Below, in pieces: positions 25,001 to 36,998 of a stretch of DNA of 64,000 nt. The translations under genes and the position numbers were made by a program. Origin of the DNA: Thuidium tamariscinum (Eukaryota; Streptophyta; Bryopsida; Hypnales; Thuidiaceae). How positions within the stretch are numbered: position 1 is the first letter of the stretch; the number at the start of each line of letters is the position of its first letter. The stretch spans positions 8,184,001-8,248,000 of the forward strand of contig OX344757.2 in assembly GCA_947034885.2 (NCBI GenBank), read 5' to 3'. The notes under the pieces were generated by a model. It was not told the origin of the DNA. It searched no databases and saw nothing but the letters and a program-made list of their open reading frames with translations.

Positions 25001-27395
25001 GGAATTGTACTGGTAGAAGCCTCATGGAATTTACGAACTCCATTTGCATGAAATATTTGACGGATAGCATGAATTAAAGGAGGTTGCATTCATCCTAAGA
25101 AATAATAATCTATCCAATTGTGAATATGAATTAGAATTGACATGGGGGGCAGTTACACAAAATTAATTAAATTTTTTTTTTTTTCATGCTACAATCCTCC
25201 CAATTGTTGTTGAAGAGATGTTTTAAAGATGTTGAGGTAAACCACTTAACTGCTAAAGGAGATTAAGAAATTGAAGAATCCAACTAGTGATTGAAGTGAA
25301 CAAAAGCCTATAGAAAATGTCACAATGAAAAATTTGAAATTTTAAGCCTAAAAATAGAACTAGACATGAATCTTTTGATGTAAAATGACCTCCTTTAAAC
25401 TCTTATTGGTTGTCATGAAAAGACATGTTTGCATTTAATTGTAAATTCTAATGAAGGATTATGCATCTTCAATTTGTACTTAATAGTATAAATTGTATCA
25501 ATTTGCAGCACCGTTAATAATTTACAATGTAGTTTTTCTCAGGTCTGGAAGTATTGTCAAAGAATTTTTTTTGTATTCATAGACATTGACCTTCTGTGAA
25601 CCTTGAAATGATTTTGCACTTAATTCTTACAACATCGTCAATTGAAAGACATATCCTTGAAACTAAATATGTAAACCACTTCCAATTGCCAAATTAAACA
25701 ACTAATTGTATTAGAGAGAACTTCTAAGAATGATTCTTTTTTAATAAGATTTGTTAGTATTGACAAGGAATAATTGAACATGCAATCACATTAACTATGC
25801 CCTAAACATTTTAGTATACCTTAGGTAAGAAAAATAACCAATCATTATTAGAAAGCAAGTGTAAAGAATAGGGCATAAAGCATTTAAGCATATAGAGGCT
25901 AGAAATCTAAAATTTTCAAGCATGCATAAAAAATTTGTAGTAAATTATATTATTGCCAAATTTATTCACTCACTTGGTTTACTCAAGTGCTGTCAACTTT
26001 GGTAGAAGCTTGCTCCATACCTTAAATAGATACATCACCAAAATTTTGAGGTAGTTCATTTTGTAGCAAAAGACATCTTGCTCTACAATAACCAAGCTTG
26101 TAGCCACCTAAAGCTCCAAAGAAGATGATGCCCACTAGTTCAATCTACCAAAATTTCAATCAAAACCAATGGTGAAATCAACACCAAATGAGTGATTCAA
26201 CCATAGAGCCACAAGATGAAAAGTTTTGCTCGCAAATCATTCTTCACACTGATTATTCACCTCTAAAGTAAAAGAACAAGGCGAGGGAGACTTTGTTGTA
26301 GAAGAATATTCATTCACCAAGGGCTACCTAAAAGCAAATCCTAAACTACCACGAGACCATTCGCCGAAGAAGTTTGGCCTTATGAAAGAGCCATGACTAT
26401 CCTTAGTTTCATCTACATTTTAGTGAAGAGTGTCAAATCTCGAACCCATAAAGGTAACCACGAGGATGGTTGCAAGAAAGACCTCTCAATTTTGGAAGTG
26501 TTTTGCATAGTACTCAAATTTTTTCAAAAATACTTTAAACTTAGAAAATTAATTTAATAAAAAATAACAAATATGTTTAAAGTATAAACCTTTAAAAAAA
26601 AGATATCTAGAGAAGGAAAAGCATAGAAAAATTCTCTAACTAGGAGAACTAAAACCCCTAAAATCTATGAAAATTGGTATTTCTATATCCTAATTTGTAA
26701 GAAATAGGAAAAAAAAACTTTTAAAAAACTATAAATTACTTATTTGGGAAGACTTATTGGTGAAGAGATTTTACCAAAAAAATGATCTTGAAATCATCTT
26801 CAATGTTTAGAATATTGCGTACAAGGCACTATTGTTGACACGTATGTGTAGGGTATAAAATGGTGTTTTTTTACGTTCCCTTTGGTAGGCACATACCTAT
26901 GAAGTGTGGAAATAGAGCCAAACAAAATTTGAAGACTTCATCATAATAAAGTTTGGGTATCCTACAATACTAAAAACCTTGAATCACAAAGTGTGATAAA
27001 TTAGCTAAATTGAAATTTAAAAATAAAATGTTTTTTTTAATTTCTAAAAAATAAGTAATATGATTACAATAAAATTATCCATCTCCAATAAAAAAATTCA
27101 CGTTCATCAAGTTTTATAATCAAATCTTTTAATAGAAAATATGATCACACACAACCTCAATGTGATGCTAAAAAAGACTAGTCTTGATTGCAATCATCCA
27201 TGATCTTAGAGCACCCTATACCCAATGTTGTCCTAGTAACTACTGGCAAGGACTTTGTAGAAATCCATTGTTATTTACATTCTATGATGACTATTAAGTT
27301 ATTTTTTATTGAAAATAATTTGATCATTGCTAGTCTAATCAAATATCAACACATTCACAATATACTATATGGTTGCAGAGGTCTTCTTGGTCCTT
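25000..27395. other. AT-rich gene-free stretch with a diverged composite-repeat relative
   Basis: At about 26740-27110 several blocks match the composite repeat at 44200-44790 in the same order. Examples are ccttttggtaggca, caatgttta, gataaattagctaaatt and catctccaataaaaa. This is therefore a diverged third relative. The remainder holds nothing recognisable. Confidence 0.45.
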
Positions 27396-27892
27396 CTACA
27401 CTAAATAGTGAAATTAGGTTGTCCAACACTAATTTCTCAACATTTCACACCATATAAATATTCTTAGGTATTTTATAAGAATGCACTACTTTTGAATTAG
27501 TTATTAGTGTAGTTGGAACTCATGAACCTCAATGTGTACAAATGGAAGTATTTATAGAAATTTTTGTTGACTTTGATGGCTTGTAGAGTCAATTTTTGGA
27601 CGTAAGGCAGCCTAATTGTAAAAGCAACCTAATTTCACTATTCATTGTAGTGAAATTAGAATGCTTTTACACTTAGGTTGCCTTACCTCAAAAAATTTGC
27701 TCTATAAGCCATCAAAGTCAACAAAAACCTCTACAAAACCTTTCATTTGTACAAAAAGAGGTTCATGAGTTCCAACTACACCAATAACTAATTCAAAAGT
27801 AGTGCATTCTTGGACAATAACAATAAATATTTATATAGTGTGGAATGCCAAGAAATTAGTGTGGGGCAGCCTAATTTCACTATTTAGTGTAG
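27396..27892. mobile_element. Foldback (near-palindromic) MITE, copy 1, about 497 bp
   Basis: The whole interval folds on itself. ctacactaaatagtgaaatt at the left end is matched by its complement at the right end, and matching continues inward through caacactaatttct, agtagtgcattctt, gttggaactcatgaacctc and gccatcaaagtcaac to a centre near 27640. It is non-coding. No clear TSD was seen. Confidence 0.75.
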
Positions 27893-28218
27893 GGTTAAGC
27901 TTGCCACCGGATGAGGTTGGTCCTACTTACAGTCTGTTTTTGATTTTGCGATGGTTCGCCCGAAATGACTGCCTCAGACCCAGTCGGTCGGTCGGTCGTG
28001 TGTTCCAAGCCAATGGAATCCTGAAATGGCGGGGCTGGTTGGCTTTCCGAGAGGCCCAACGCTTGCTGCTAAGCTCACCGGCACATTCCTGCCTTCATCC
28101 CTTCCGGGCCTGGCTGGAATGAGCTGGTTGATCCGCCATTGGGTTTCAACTCCTTGGCAGCATTTCAATATCCGTGGACTTGAGTGGAGGATTCAGGGAT
28201 TAAGTTAAGCTTATCTTG
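27893..28218 (+). other. GC-rich island between MITEs with a 60-codon ORF
   Basis: About 325 bp of GC-rich, non-repetitive sequence contrasts sharply with its flanks. It includes a cggt repeat (cagtcggtcggtcggtcg). The ATG at 28026 opens a 60-codon frame (MAGLVGFPRGPTLAAKLTGT..) ending at 28208. It may be a gene piece trapped between elements; no family is recognised and there is no splice evidence. Confidence 0.25.
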
Positions 28219-28494
28219 GTAAGGTGGGTACACCTAAAATGGCTTATTCTTACTGTGCCTAGTTCCTGTCATCATGCTGTTCAGATTTTTGTATAGTCTT
28301 GTTGGCAAGTGAAAACATGTTCCAACGCACCAAAGAACATAGGATTTGGATACCATATGCAAAAGTTATTAACGGTCAAAGTTTGTTTCTGAAATGGCCA
28401 TCTACAGTCTGGGTACATGACTGATTTTGGAAATGTATGCACATTGTAGATGGCGCTTTAAGGTCACGTGCCATTTTAGGTGTACCTACCTTAC
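28219..28494. mobile_element. MITE with 25-bp TIRs, 276 bp
   Basis: gtaaggtgggtacacctaaa at 28219 is the start of a 25-bp arm. It is matched with one mismatch by the complementary arm at 28470-28494. The interior is non-coding. It abuts the next element almost directly. Confidence 0.8.
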
Positions 28495-28497
28495 AAC

Positions 28498-28895
28498 TAC
28501 AGTAGGGGTAGTCACAGTTGAACTTTGCCACTGTTAAGCATCGTGGCAGCTTAGGATTGGATCTTGTAAGATGGAAGGCAACGGAATATTCTTTAATGGC
28601 AAAGACTTTGCCGCATCACTTATTCTACTCTGGATGTGAATAAGCGGTGTGAAGAACGCTTAGTGAGTGAAGTTGTTATCGGAAGCTGCCGATCGCACTG
28701 TTGGAGTTGCCTATCTCACCGATGAAGTGAAAGTGGGAAACGCATTTGCACAATTCCAATTTTGCACACTCACCGCACTTGAAAGGGGTGTCACAGCTCC
28801 TTCATGCTAATCGACTTCCGATTGAATCTTGTTTTCCCTCATTCTTCTGTGAAATTTGAATGCTGGAAGAGGTTGTGACTACCCCTAGTATTGTA
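28498..28895. mobile_element. Tc1/mariner-like MITE flanked by TA
   Basis: TA|CAGTAGGGGTAGTCAC at 28498 is matched by the complementary gtgactacccctagtattg|TA ending at 28895. A TA duplication and CAGT-type termini are the mariner signature. The TIRs are imperfect (a 3-bp indel). There is no transposase inside. Confidence 0.6.
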
Positions 28896-28903
28896 CCTTG
28901 GAC

Positions 28904-29145
28904 GTTGAATCCTACCATCGAAGGTGGGCCCGACATGAAAATTTTTGGGTTCATTGGATAAAAGTGAAAAAAACAACCCTATTTTGGGCTGTGTCTAGGA
29001 TATGTTCTAGATAATTCAAGGTCTCTTATTGCAAGTATGAATTCAAATTTTTATTTTTTTTAAATTCAAAAAAATATAAAATTCTTGCATTTTCTCCCAA
29101 GGTAAATCCACCTACTGGGCCCACCTCTGATGGTAGGATTGAATG
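28904..29145. mobile_element. MITE family with TIR AATCCTACCATCGAAGGTGG, copy 1
   Basis: The left arm gaatcctaccatcgaaggtg and its complement at 29110-29145 (with two changes) bound a 240-bp non-coding element. Two relatives are at 37167-37421 and 46785-47047. Confidence 0.75.
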
Positions 29146-29162
29146 TCTCACATAGTGTATTG

Positions 29163-29650
29163 TACCCAAATTAGTGAAATTAGGTTGCCCAACACTAATT
29201 TCTTGACATTTCACACGATGTGAATATTCTTTAGGTATTGTATAAGAATGCCCTACTTTTGAATTAGTTATGAGTGTAGTTGGAACTTATGAACTTCAAT
29301 GTGTACAAATGGAAATATTTGTAGAAACATTTGTTGAAATTGATGGCCTGTAAAGTAAATTTCTTGATGATTGGAAACCTAATTGTAAAGGCAATTTAAT
29401 ATCACTATTTTGTGTATTGTAGCACAATACACAATAGATTGCCTGACATTGAGAAAGTTACTTTATAAGCGATTAAAGCCAATAATAAATATTTAAAAAA
29501 ATATTTCCATTTGTACACATGGAGATTCATGAGTTCCAATTACAACAATTCCAAATTTAAAAGTAGTGCATTCTTATAGAGTAATTAGATTGAAATAGAG
29601 TAATTCAAACATATATAATCTAATGTCAAAAAAGTATTGTCTAGCAACCT
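29163..29650. mobile_element. Foldback MITE, copy 2, diverged
   Basis: It repeats the order of the 27396-27892 element (gaaattaggttg.ccaacac, ttgaattagttatgagtgtag, ttgatggcctgtaaagt) and then the complementary arm after a centre near 29410. A further partial arm follows at about 29650-29850. The sequence is more diverged than copy 1. Confidence 0.65.
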
Positions 29651-30057
29651 ACTTTTACTATTCTGTATAGATATTTCAATAGATACTTCCAATTGTGCAC
29701 GTGGAAATTTATGAGTGCCAATTACAACAATACCAAATTCAAAAGTAGTGCATTCTTGTTTAGTAAAAATAAAATTTGAGATAAATATTTATAGTATCAA
29801 ATGTCAAGAAATTAGTGAAGGGCAACTTAATTGCTCTATTTTGTGTAATTACAACTACTTTGCAATGATAATTTTCAATTTGTGTCAAACTCAAAATTAA
29901 ATTATCTAGAGTTTAATAGAAAAGTTGTCTATTTATAGTGTTGAATAAAACCATGTATAAATTTGAAACTTTTTTATCCAAACAACCATACCATAAGCAT
30001 CAATGGACAAAATCCAAAGGTAGTTTTATAAAAGTTGTAGTAAGGTAATAGGTTGAA

Positions 30058-30335
30058 AAATTGCTCAAGTTCTAAAATCGCAGGCTTCCTTAAATGTACA
30101 ATATTTGTACATGTTGCTTAATCATAACCTTCAAAATTGTAAAAAAAAGTGTACATTTTAGGAGGTGGACGATTTTAGAACCCTAAGCCATTTCAACTTT
30201 AAGATTTTATAACTAATTTCGCAAAGCTTTGAAAAATATGAAACGACTTGAATTAGATGTCAATTCTACTTGTCTTTCACGAAAAATTTACTGAAAAACA
30301 TTTTAGAATTTCTTACCTCCTTAAATATTAGTTCT
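30058..30335 (-). mobile_element. MITE family C, inverted copy
   Basis: The complement of this interval matches 34613-34941 and 52155-52484. Shared blocks are tttttcagtaaatttttc, aagacaagtagaattgacat and caagtcgtttcata. It is non-coding. The ends are poorly preserved. Confidence 0.55.
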
Positions 30336-31030
30336 AGCACTTAGATGGTCCAATTATGAACATGTTACCTTAATATGTGATGTACAACACATTATTGTGG
30401 AAGTTTGAAGAAGCAATTAATTGTTACTTGAATGAAAATCAATTTTAAAATTAGGCATATCTAAAACTTGGTTTTGTACAATATAATTTGGGATTACTTT
30501 TTATTTTGTTAGTTTTTTCTTAGAACACCAAAAAAAACTTTCTATACTTTGGCATGTTGGTAATTTAGTATAGATCATTGTAGATTGTGATATACTAAGA
30601 TTGAAGGTAGCTAATACTTATTGAATTGAAAATATGCACAATTTAGCAAATGATACAAAAGATGTTGGTTTTCATAATATTTGAATGTTCATTTTTGGAA
30701 TTGAAGGCATAAAACTCTATTAGCCATTGTAAAGAGTGTATAGGTTGCAATATGAACTATTCTTATATCATAATACCCTTGCATTTGAATATTTGTTGAA
30801 TAAAACAATGTACTCACTTTATATATTGAAGCCTTATAATGCATTTTAGGTTCAAGTTTCTAGTACAAAGACTAGAATTTATAACACACATAATTGATTG
30901 GTTAAATAAATTACATATCTATTCTCTGTGAAAATTTTAGCTAGACTAGTACAACAATAGCATTTAGCATTAGTTGCAAAACAATGGCAAAAATGCATTT
31001 TTTCACTTGATATTCTAACATGAGAATATT

Positions 31031-31751
31031 GGGTGATTGCAAGAAACACTTGTCCTATTTTATGTCACACTACATGTGCTGATTTATTTTTTGGCCATAA
31101 CTTTTGTGTTTTCGCTCCGATTCACTTAAGAATTGTAGGGGAGGTACTCGTAACTATCATAAACCTTCCCTAATTTTTTCATAATTTTCAAAAATAGTTT
31201 ACTATCCAAAAATGGACCCCAATTGGATGTCACAATTTGTAGTTTAGGGTTTTTTAGTACCATGGAGTACCTTTTTTTAATGATTTTTAAGATGAAATTT
31301 GGATGAAATGGTCTTCTAGTAGACTTCTAGCTCTCCAGTGAAGGATTTTTAAAAATATCTAGTTTTATGTGGTGTGGAGATCTACAAAGTGAGCTCCTTT
31401 CTGCTTGTATTTTGAAACATATAAAATATTATTTTGGTGGATTTTTTGGTGAATGACCATCTCCATAAAGTTGTTGCAAATGTTCACTTTTTATTTTTTG
31501 AAAATACTTATTATTACTATTTTTCCCTAATTTTTGAATCAAAGTACCTATTTTCTTGAGGTTTGGCACTTTTCAAGTTCTCCTACTTAAAGAATTTTTC
31601 TATCCATTTCCTTTGGTGAAAACCTTTGTTAGAAGTGTATACATTATTCATATTTTTCAAATTTTGTTAAAATTAATTGTCTAATTTTAAAGTACTCTTG
31701 AAAAAATCAGCCAAACGCAACAAAATTGGCAGGTGTTTCTTGCAATCACCC
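31031..31751. mobile_element. TIR element, 4-bp-TSD family, copy 3 (721 bp)
   Basis: GGGTGATTGCAAGAAACAC and the exact complement at the right end are bracketed by TATT duplications (31027-31030 and 31752-31755). The interior is close to copy 5 (shared ttggccataactttt, gatgaaatttggatga and tattattttggtgg). It is non-coding. Confidence 0.85.
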
Positions 31752-31755
31752 TATT

Positions 31756-33173
31756 TTGATAAGATCACATCTTTATGCTCATTTTCCATTCAACCAACAA
31801 TAGACTAGGCTTAAAAGCTAGACCATAGGAGATGTTGTTTACAAACATCATCTAGCCTTGGAATGAATGATCAATCCTCAAAACAATGAAATGCCCGTAC
31901 TTGAAAATGTTGATAAAATGTTAGATACTTGGTAGAGATGTTCATCTAGATAGGCATCTCATATTGATAACAAACCATCCAATTAATTTAAAATATATCT
32001 ATATAAGAGCTATATTACCATCAGTGAAGGACAAGGTCTGCACCTCTCTACTAAATATTTATTTATTTTCTTGAAAATAAGATTCAATAGATGCTAGAAA
32101 TATGATTTTTTTTTCAAATATATATATTTTTTAATATACATTTAAAAACAAAATACTTTTCCTTAATTTTTGGCATTTATTTTTTGGATTATTTTCTACC
32201 AACCCTGTCTTACAATTGTAGTACTAGAACTTAACTATTTGCAATGTTCTAAGCAAATTGCACAGAGAACATTCATTTTGTTGGGGTCATATCAGCCTCC
32301 AATATGCCATCTCTAATTTTTGTAATTATTCTAAGTACATTATCTGTACATCCACAAAATGACTACTTATCCAATTGTATACATGAATAATGACTCAGCT
32401 AAACAATATTGTCTAATCCCAAAATAAAATTGAAAGATCAATAACAAATTTTTGAATGCATAGGAATTATAGAAGAATGTCTTTTTGACTTTTTCTAATT
32501 GCAATGAAGTGGCTTTACTTGTCAATATATTTTAACATATTGTAAGAAGCTTTTATTTTAAAATGAAATCATCTTTAACCCTATGAGATGGGCTACCTTG
32601 GAAATCATCCTTTTTGGTATAGTCTGAATTATTTGCTTAAAAATGTCCAAGATCACTCATTTTAAGTCAAACTACCATCCAAGACCTCACTTTTTTACAT
32701 AAAATTCAAAGGATAAACATTTGCATTTCTTACTTATATAGAAGAACAGCGAATTTTATTAAAATGATAGTATTCTATATGCCATTTTTTAATAGATTTG
32801 CATAGTTTGAACTAAATACTAACATCTAGGACTAATATAGATTTTTGGACATCTAGAATGCATATAGATTTCAAAGATTTATGATAGATTTAGATTCGGA
32901 CCATGTGGTTTGAAACACCTTAGATAGCTAGATATAGGTTTTAGACATCTATGGCACATACAAATTTCTAAAATCTATGATTACTTTAGATTTTTGATTG
33001 CATGGTTTGAACTGTAAAAATTGTCAAAGTAACCAATTTAATAAAATTCACCATAAAAAATTTATGTCATGCATCTGACCACTCTAGTCTACAACATTTC
33101 TATAGTGTTAAATTGAGAAAAAACAAACAAGAATCATTGAATTCAATATCATCAATTGATACTTTAAGGGTCA
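31756..33173. other. Gene-free AT-rich stretch with a weak TIR pair
   Basis: No gene. A gaattttattaaaatgatag block at about 32752 and ttaataaaattc at about 33039 form a weak inverted pair. The sequence between has atctagat-type repeats and an accatgtggttt motif also found in the MITE at 35127-35284, so a diverged relative is likely. Confidence 0.35.
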
Positions 33174-33177
33174 TTGC

Positions 33178-33979
33178 AAGAAACACCGGTCCTATTTGTT
33201 GTCACAATGGGAGTGACCTTTTTCTCTTGTAGTATAACTTTTGAATTTAAAAAGCTTTGACTTTGAAATTTTTAATGAAGATAGCTAACTTCACACTACA
33301 TGGTTCTATATTTTTTCCAAATTTTGGAAAAAACTTTTTGTATTTAAGAATAATTTTGTGTTCTTGTCACAAATTGGGTGAATAAGGGTTTCACTACGTT
33401 CGTAGTAATTAGAAAGAATGCTTTTGAGTTGATATTTTGGTGGTGTATTTCTCCACTTAGTAGACTTATGAATATGGTTTAAAATCTAATTTTCAATTAT
33501 TTTTGGATGATGTATATGCTACATAATACATCTTAGTGGCGCACGCATTTATAAATTCTAAAAATACTTTGGCTCTAATTTTTCTAGATGAAAGTGACCA
33601 CAAGGGACTTTGAAAAAATGGCCATAATTAAAAATAAATTAAAAGGTCTTTTTTTATTTTTTATGAATTAAAATTGGATCACGGTATTTTTTGATGAAAA
33701 TTGAAGTCCATCGCTCCTAAGTACTGTTGCATGGACACAGTACTCCCACATCTAACTTTGACCCCATATTTGTCCACCTGTCAGACTTTTTAAACAATGT
33801 AATATGTAAGATAATGTCATTCATTGGCCACATTAACTGCTGACTTCAGTACACGTGTCAAAAGTATAGTACAGTGGCAGTTTGCACATAGTACCTGTAG
33901 TACTCACAGTATTATGCGGCGAAAATGCAGTACCCATGAAAACGCTACGAAAAGTGAACATTGTTTCTTGCAGCGACCC
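33178..33979. mobile_element. TIR element, 4-bp-TSD family, copy 4 (802 bp)
   Basis: gggtcattgcaagaaacacc and the diverged complement (gtttcttgcagcgaccc) are bracketed by TTAA duplications (33174-33177 and 33980-33983). It shares cactacgttcgtagt with copy 1. The 77-codon open frame near its right end is not conserved in the family. Confidence 0.8.
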
Positions 33980-33983
33980 TTAA

Positions 33984-34612
33984 ACATAATATTCAATGTA
34001 CAATACGGAATATCATTTAAGGTACTAAATTCATTTCAATATTGTAGGGTAGTGTAATTTGAGATCATGGCTAAAGTAATGAAGTAATTTACATCCATGA
34101 ATATAGATTTTAGATTTAACAATTTTCTTTTTGGTGATTTGATCTACTGAAATGTCAAGAACATTTAGTAAAATGTTTCACCTTTTTTCTTCAAACCATT
34201 ATTTACCATGTAAAAATAAATTCAATCACAAATAATACCATGATGTCAATGCCCAAGAGTTTTGCTATTGTGGCATGTTTTCATTGGTGAAGGAGAGGTA
34301 AATTAAAAGGAATAATGTTCATTGCTTGCATTGTGCAAAACTACAAATTTTCAGCAAGGCAGGTATGACTATGAAGCAAGGTACATGAAGTAGAAATTTT
34401 ATGGGTTTGTCAAATTAATCCAGTCTCCTAGATTGACAATATTTCTGTTAAAAATAATTGCAGATTAGGTAGCTCTAACTAAAGAATATTCTTGATAAAT
34501 TGGCCTACTTTGCAATTACCTAGTCCCTCGTATATGTGAAGGATAATAATTTTGGTCTTGATATACATGCAAGCTTGAAGAAAAGGAGATTGGAGATTGC
34601 AATTTGGTTCTA
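33984..34612. other. Gene-free AT-rich stretch
   Basis: Nothing recognisable beyond low-complexity AT-rich sequence. Confidence 0.4.
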
Positions 34613-34941
34613 AGGTAAGAGGTCCTACAAATGGACCATCTAAGGGTTGAAACAAAATTTCAGGGAGGTAAAACTTCTAGTAATATTTTTCAGTAAATTT
34701 TTCTTGAAAGACAAGTAGAATTGACATCTTACCCAAGTCGTTTCATATTTTTATGAGCTTTTTTGAATTAATTATCAAAATTTGAAGTTGAAAGGACATA
34801 GGGCTCTAAAATGGTGCCCTAGCTTAAATGTACACTGTTAGTACACTGCTGAAGGCTATGAAAAAGCAACATGTACAAGTACTGTACATTTAAGATAGGG
34901 CACCATTTTAGAACCCGCTCCATTTAAGAGCCTTCTACCTT
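34613..34941 (+). mobile_element. MITE family C, copy with an internal hairpin
   Basis: aaggtaagaggtcct at the left is matched imperfectly by the complement of aaggtagaaggctctt at the right. Family blocks ggaccatctaaggg, tttttcagtaaatttttc and cccaagtcgtttcata are all present. Near the right end is a hairpin of taaatgtac..gtacattta type. The right TIR overlaps the stop codon of the coding fragment at 34924-35103. Confidence 0.6.
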
Positions 34942-35103
34942 CCTAGCTTCAGTTATTCTCCTTATAGACTTTGCAGCCTCCTTCTGAAGTCTCCTGCCAA
35001 AGCTAGGTTCCCGAACCTTCTTATCAACGCTCTTCTTCAATTCGAAGTTGCCGGCCGGTTCCACCAGTTCGAGCTTTCCTTTGTCAATTTGGGTCTTCCG
35101 CAG
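34924..35103 (-). pseudogene. Lysine-rich C-terminal coding fragment truncated by a MITE
   Basis: On the minus strand 59 open codons read smoothly as a basic, charged protein tail: QIDKGKLELVEPAGNFELKK, then a helix-like segment SFGRRLQKEAAKSIRRITEA, then a stop at 34924-34926. There is no start codon, and an in-frame TGA sits immediately upstream at 35104-35106. The MITE at 35127-35284 begins about 20 bp further upstream. The last codons lie inside the TIR of the family C MITE. The fragment is therefore a truncated gene end whose C-terminus may come from the transposon. It is GC-rich compared with its flanks. The protein family is not recognised. Confidence 0.4.
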
Positions 35104-35126
35104 TCAAAAGCAGACAACGTACATTT

Positions 35127-35284
35127 CGTTAAAATGACGGTATGCCACAAACTTGGCATTTCAGGAGTAGACCATGTGGTCTAAAATATATACTGCTCCA
35201 AGATTTCAAGGCCATGAGGTCTGAAATCTATAACCGTCCTAGAAAATGAATGGAAAATGGCGTATGAATACCGCCATTTTAACG
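35127..35284. mobile_element. Short MITE, 158 bp
   Basis: cgttaaaatgacggtat at 35127 and its complement ataccgccattttaacg (35268-35284) form 17-bp TIRs with one mismatch. A second inner pair (accatgtggtct, gccatgaggtct) is a direct repeat. Confidence 0.7.
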
Positions 35285-35955
35285 ACATATCTGTTAGACA
35301 GACCAAACACGCCGAACCATGCATGCAGTTCCCCTACGGAATCGAACTGATTCCTTGTCGGTATTCCATCACCCAACTGAAGTTCGATTCTTATTATTAA
35401 TCTGAAATGTATTGCCGTACGCTTCGCAGTACAGTGCTTTGCATTCATCTGTTTGCGGCGACCAGACGACTAGGGCACTACTCCGGAAGCCCGGCTTTTG
35501 CTCAGATAGTTCGGCGCAGGTCAGGTCAGTTCCGTCCTCGTCGATCCGACCCCAATCCGAAAGTTCTTAACCAGGTTCCTTTAAACGACGATCGAAGCGA
35601 GCTTTTCAGTTAACTTGGAGCTGAAGGCACTCCACTCATGACATGGGGTTCTGCTCATTCAGTCCACTATTTTAAGATTAAGAGACTGATCTTCCGGTGT
35701 CGACATCCTTGTTTGCGAATCGTCAAAAAGAGGAGCGGATTGACACAAGAATCAGTGGGTGAGTGAGTCAACTGGCTAAAGACTGGAACCAGGCAGGTTC
35801 TGGATAGCCACAGAATTTTTCTTAAAAAAGACCTTCAAAATATCTTACGGTGGTCGTCAAGTTAGTGCGAGGGAGTGAGCTTTTTCTCAAGTCGAGCAAA
35901 GTCAATGGGAACAAGACGGAGCCGGGGTGAACGGATCAGTGTTTTGTTTCTTCAG
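35285..35955. other. GC-richer unexplained segment
   Basis: About 650 bp has near-balanced composition, unlike the surrounding DNA (for example gttcggcgcaggtcaggtca at about 35511). Open frames of 60-70 codons occur on both strands, but none looks protein-like and no splice pattern is visible. It is likely a remnant of a gene or promoter. Confidence 0.3.
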
Positions 35956-36235
35956 TTTTTACTAGGGTGGCCCGTGCCGTTGCCTCGGTCTAATTTTTTT
36001 AATGTATAGAAACTTCAAAATTCAATAACTTTCATGCCGTAGGTTGGAACACCATGAATCAAAGCCCGTGCACCCCTCCTCGTCGAGGGCTTTCCGACGG
36101 TACCAAACACGCACCCGGGGACTCACGGTCCGGGAGATCTCAACGTAACAAACAAACATCCAAACAAACAACATATCTTCATAGGGGGATGAAGGATGGA
36201 TGTTAACCCTGAAGCGTCTCAATCCTTTTTAGAAT
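35956..36235. repeat. Dispersed repeat with GC-rich end, copy 1
   Basis: tactagggtggcccgtgccg is followed by a block (gcacccctcctcgtcgaggg, ggactcacggtccgggagat, aacaaacaaaca) also present in diverged form at 37551-37720 and 40096-40200. The order is conserved. The class is not determined. Confidence 0.5.
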
Positions 36236-36263
36236 TTTTGCACATTTTTGCTTATAGCTTTGT

Positions 36264-36998
36264 GGGCGAATGCAAGAAACACTTGTACTATTTTCCATCA
36301 CAATCTAAGTGTTGATCTGTTTTTTGGCCATAACTTTTGCATTTTTGCTTGAAATGACTCAAGATTTATAGAGAAGGTACTCATGACTATCATACACCTT
36401 ACATAATTTTTTCATAATTTTTAAAAATAGTTTAATACTAAAATAGTACTAGTGATTAAATGTCACAAATGACAATTTGGAGGTTTTTAGTACTAAGGAG
36501 TACCTTTTTTTTTAATGATTTTGAGATGAAATTTGGATGAGATGGTCTTCTAATAGACTTACATCTCTCTACAAGAGGGATTTCGAAAAAAGTTATTTTT
36601 TTGTGGTGTGGAAGTCTACAAAGTGAGCTTCTTTCTGCTTGAATTTTGAAACATATAAAATATTATTTTGGTGGTTTATTTGGTGAATGACCATCTCCAT
36701 AGAGTTGTTGCAAATGGCCACTTTTTATTTTTTGAAAATACTTATTTTTACTATTTTTCCTGAATTAAAACATGAAGGCATGTATTTTCTTGAGGTTTGG
36801 CGCTTTTTAGATTTTCCTACTTAGAGAATTTTTCTATCAATTTCCTTCGGTGAAAACCTTCATCTCAGAGGTGTATGCATTATTTATATTTTTCAAAAAG
36901 ATTTCAAATTAATTTTCTAATTTTAAAGTACTCCAAAAAAAGTCATGAGTACTGCAATAAAACGCAACAAATAGTACAAGTGTTTCTTGCATTCACCC
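36264..36998. mobile_element. TIR element, 4-bp-TSD family, copy 5 (735 bp)
   Basis: gggcgaatgcaagaaacact and the complementary right end extend the TIR to about 28 bp (including cttgtactattt). They are bracketed by TTGT duplications (36260-36263 and 36999-37002). It is the least diverged copy together with copy 3. It is non-coding. Confidence 0.85.

Noticed and set aside
27396-27892. miRNA precursor reading of the long foldback
   Set aside because: A near-complete palindrome with a second diverged copy nearby is better explained as a foldback transposon, although small RNAs could still arise from it.
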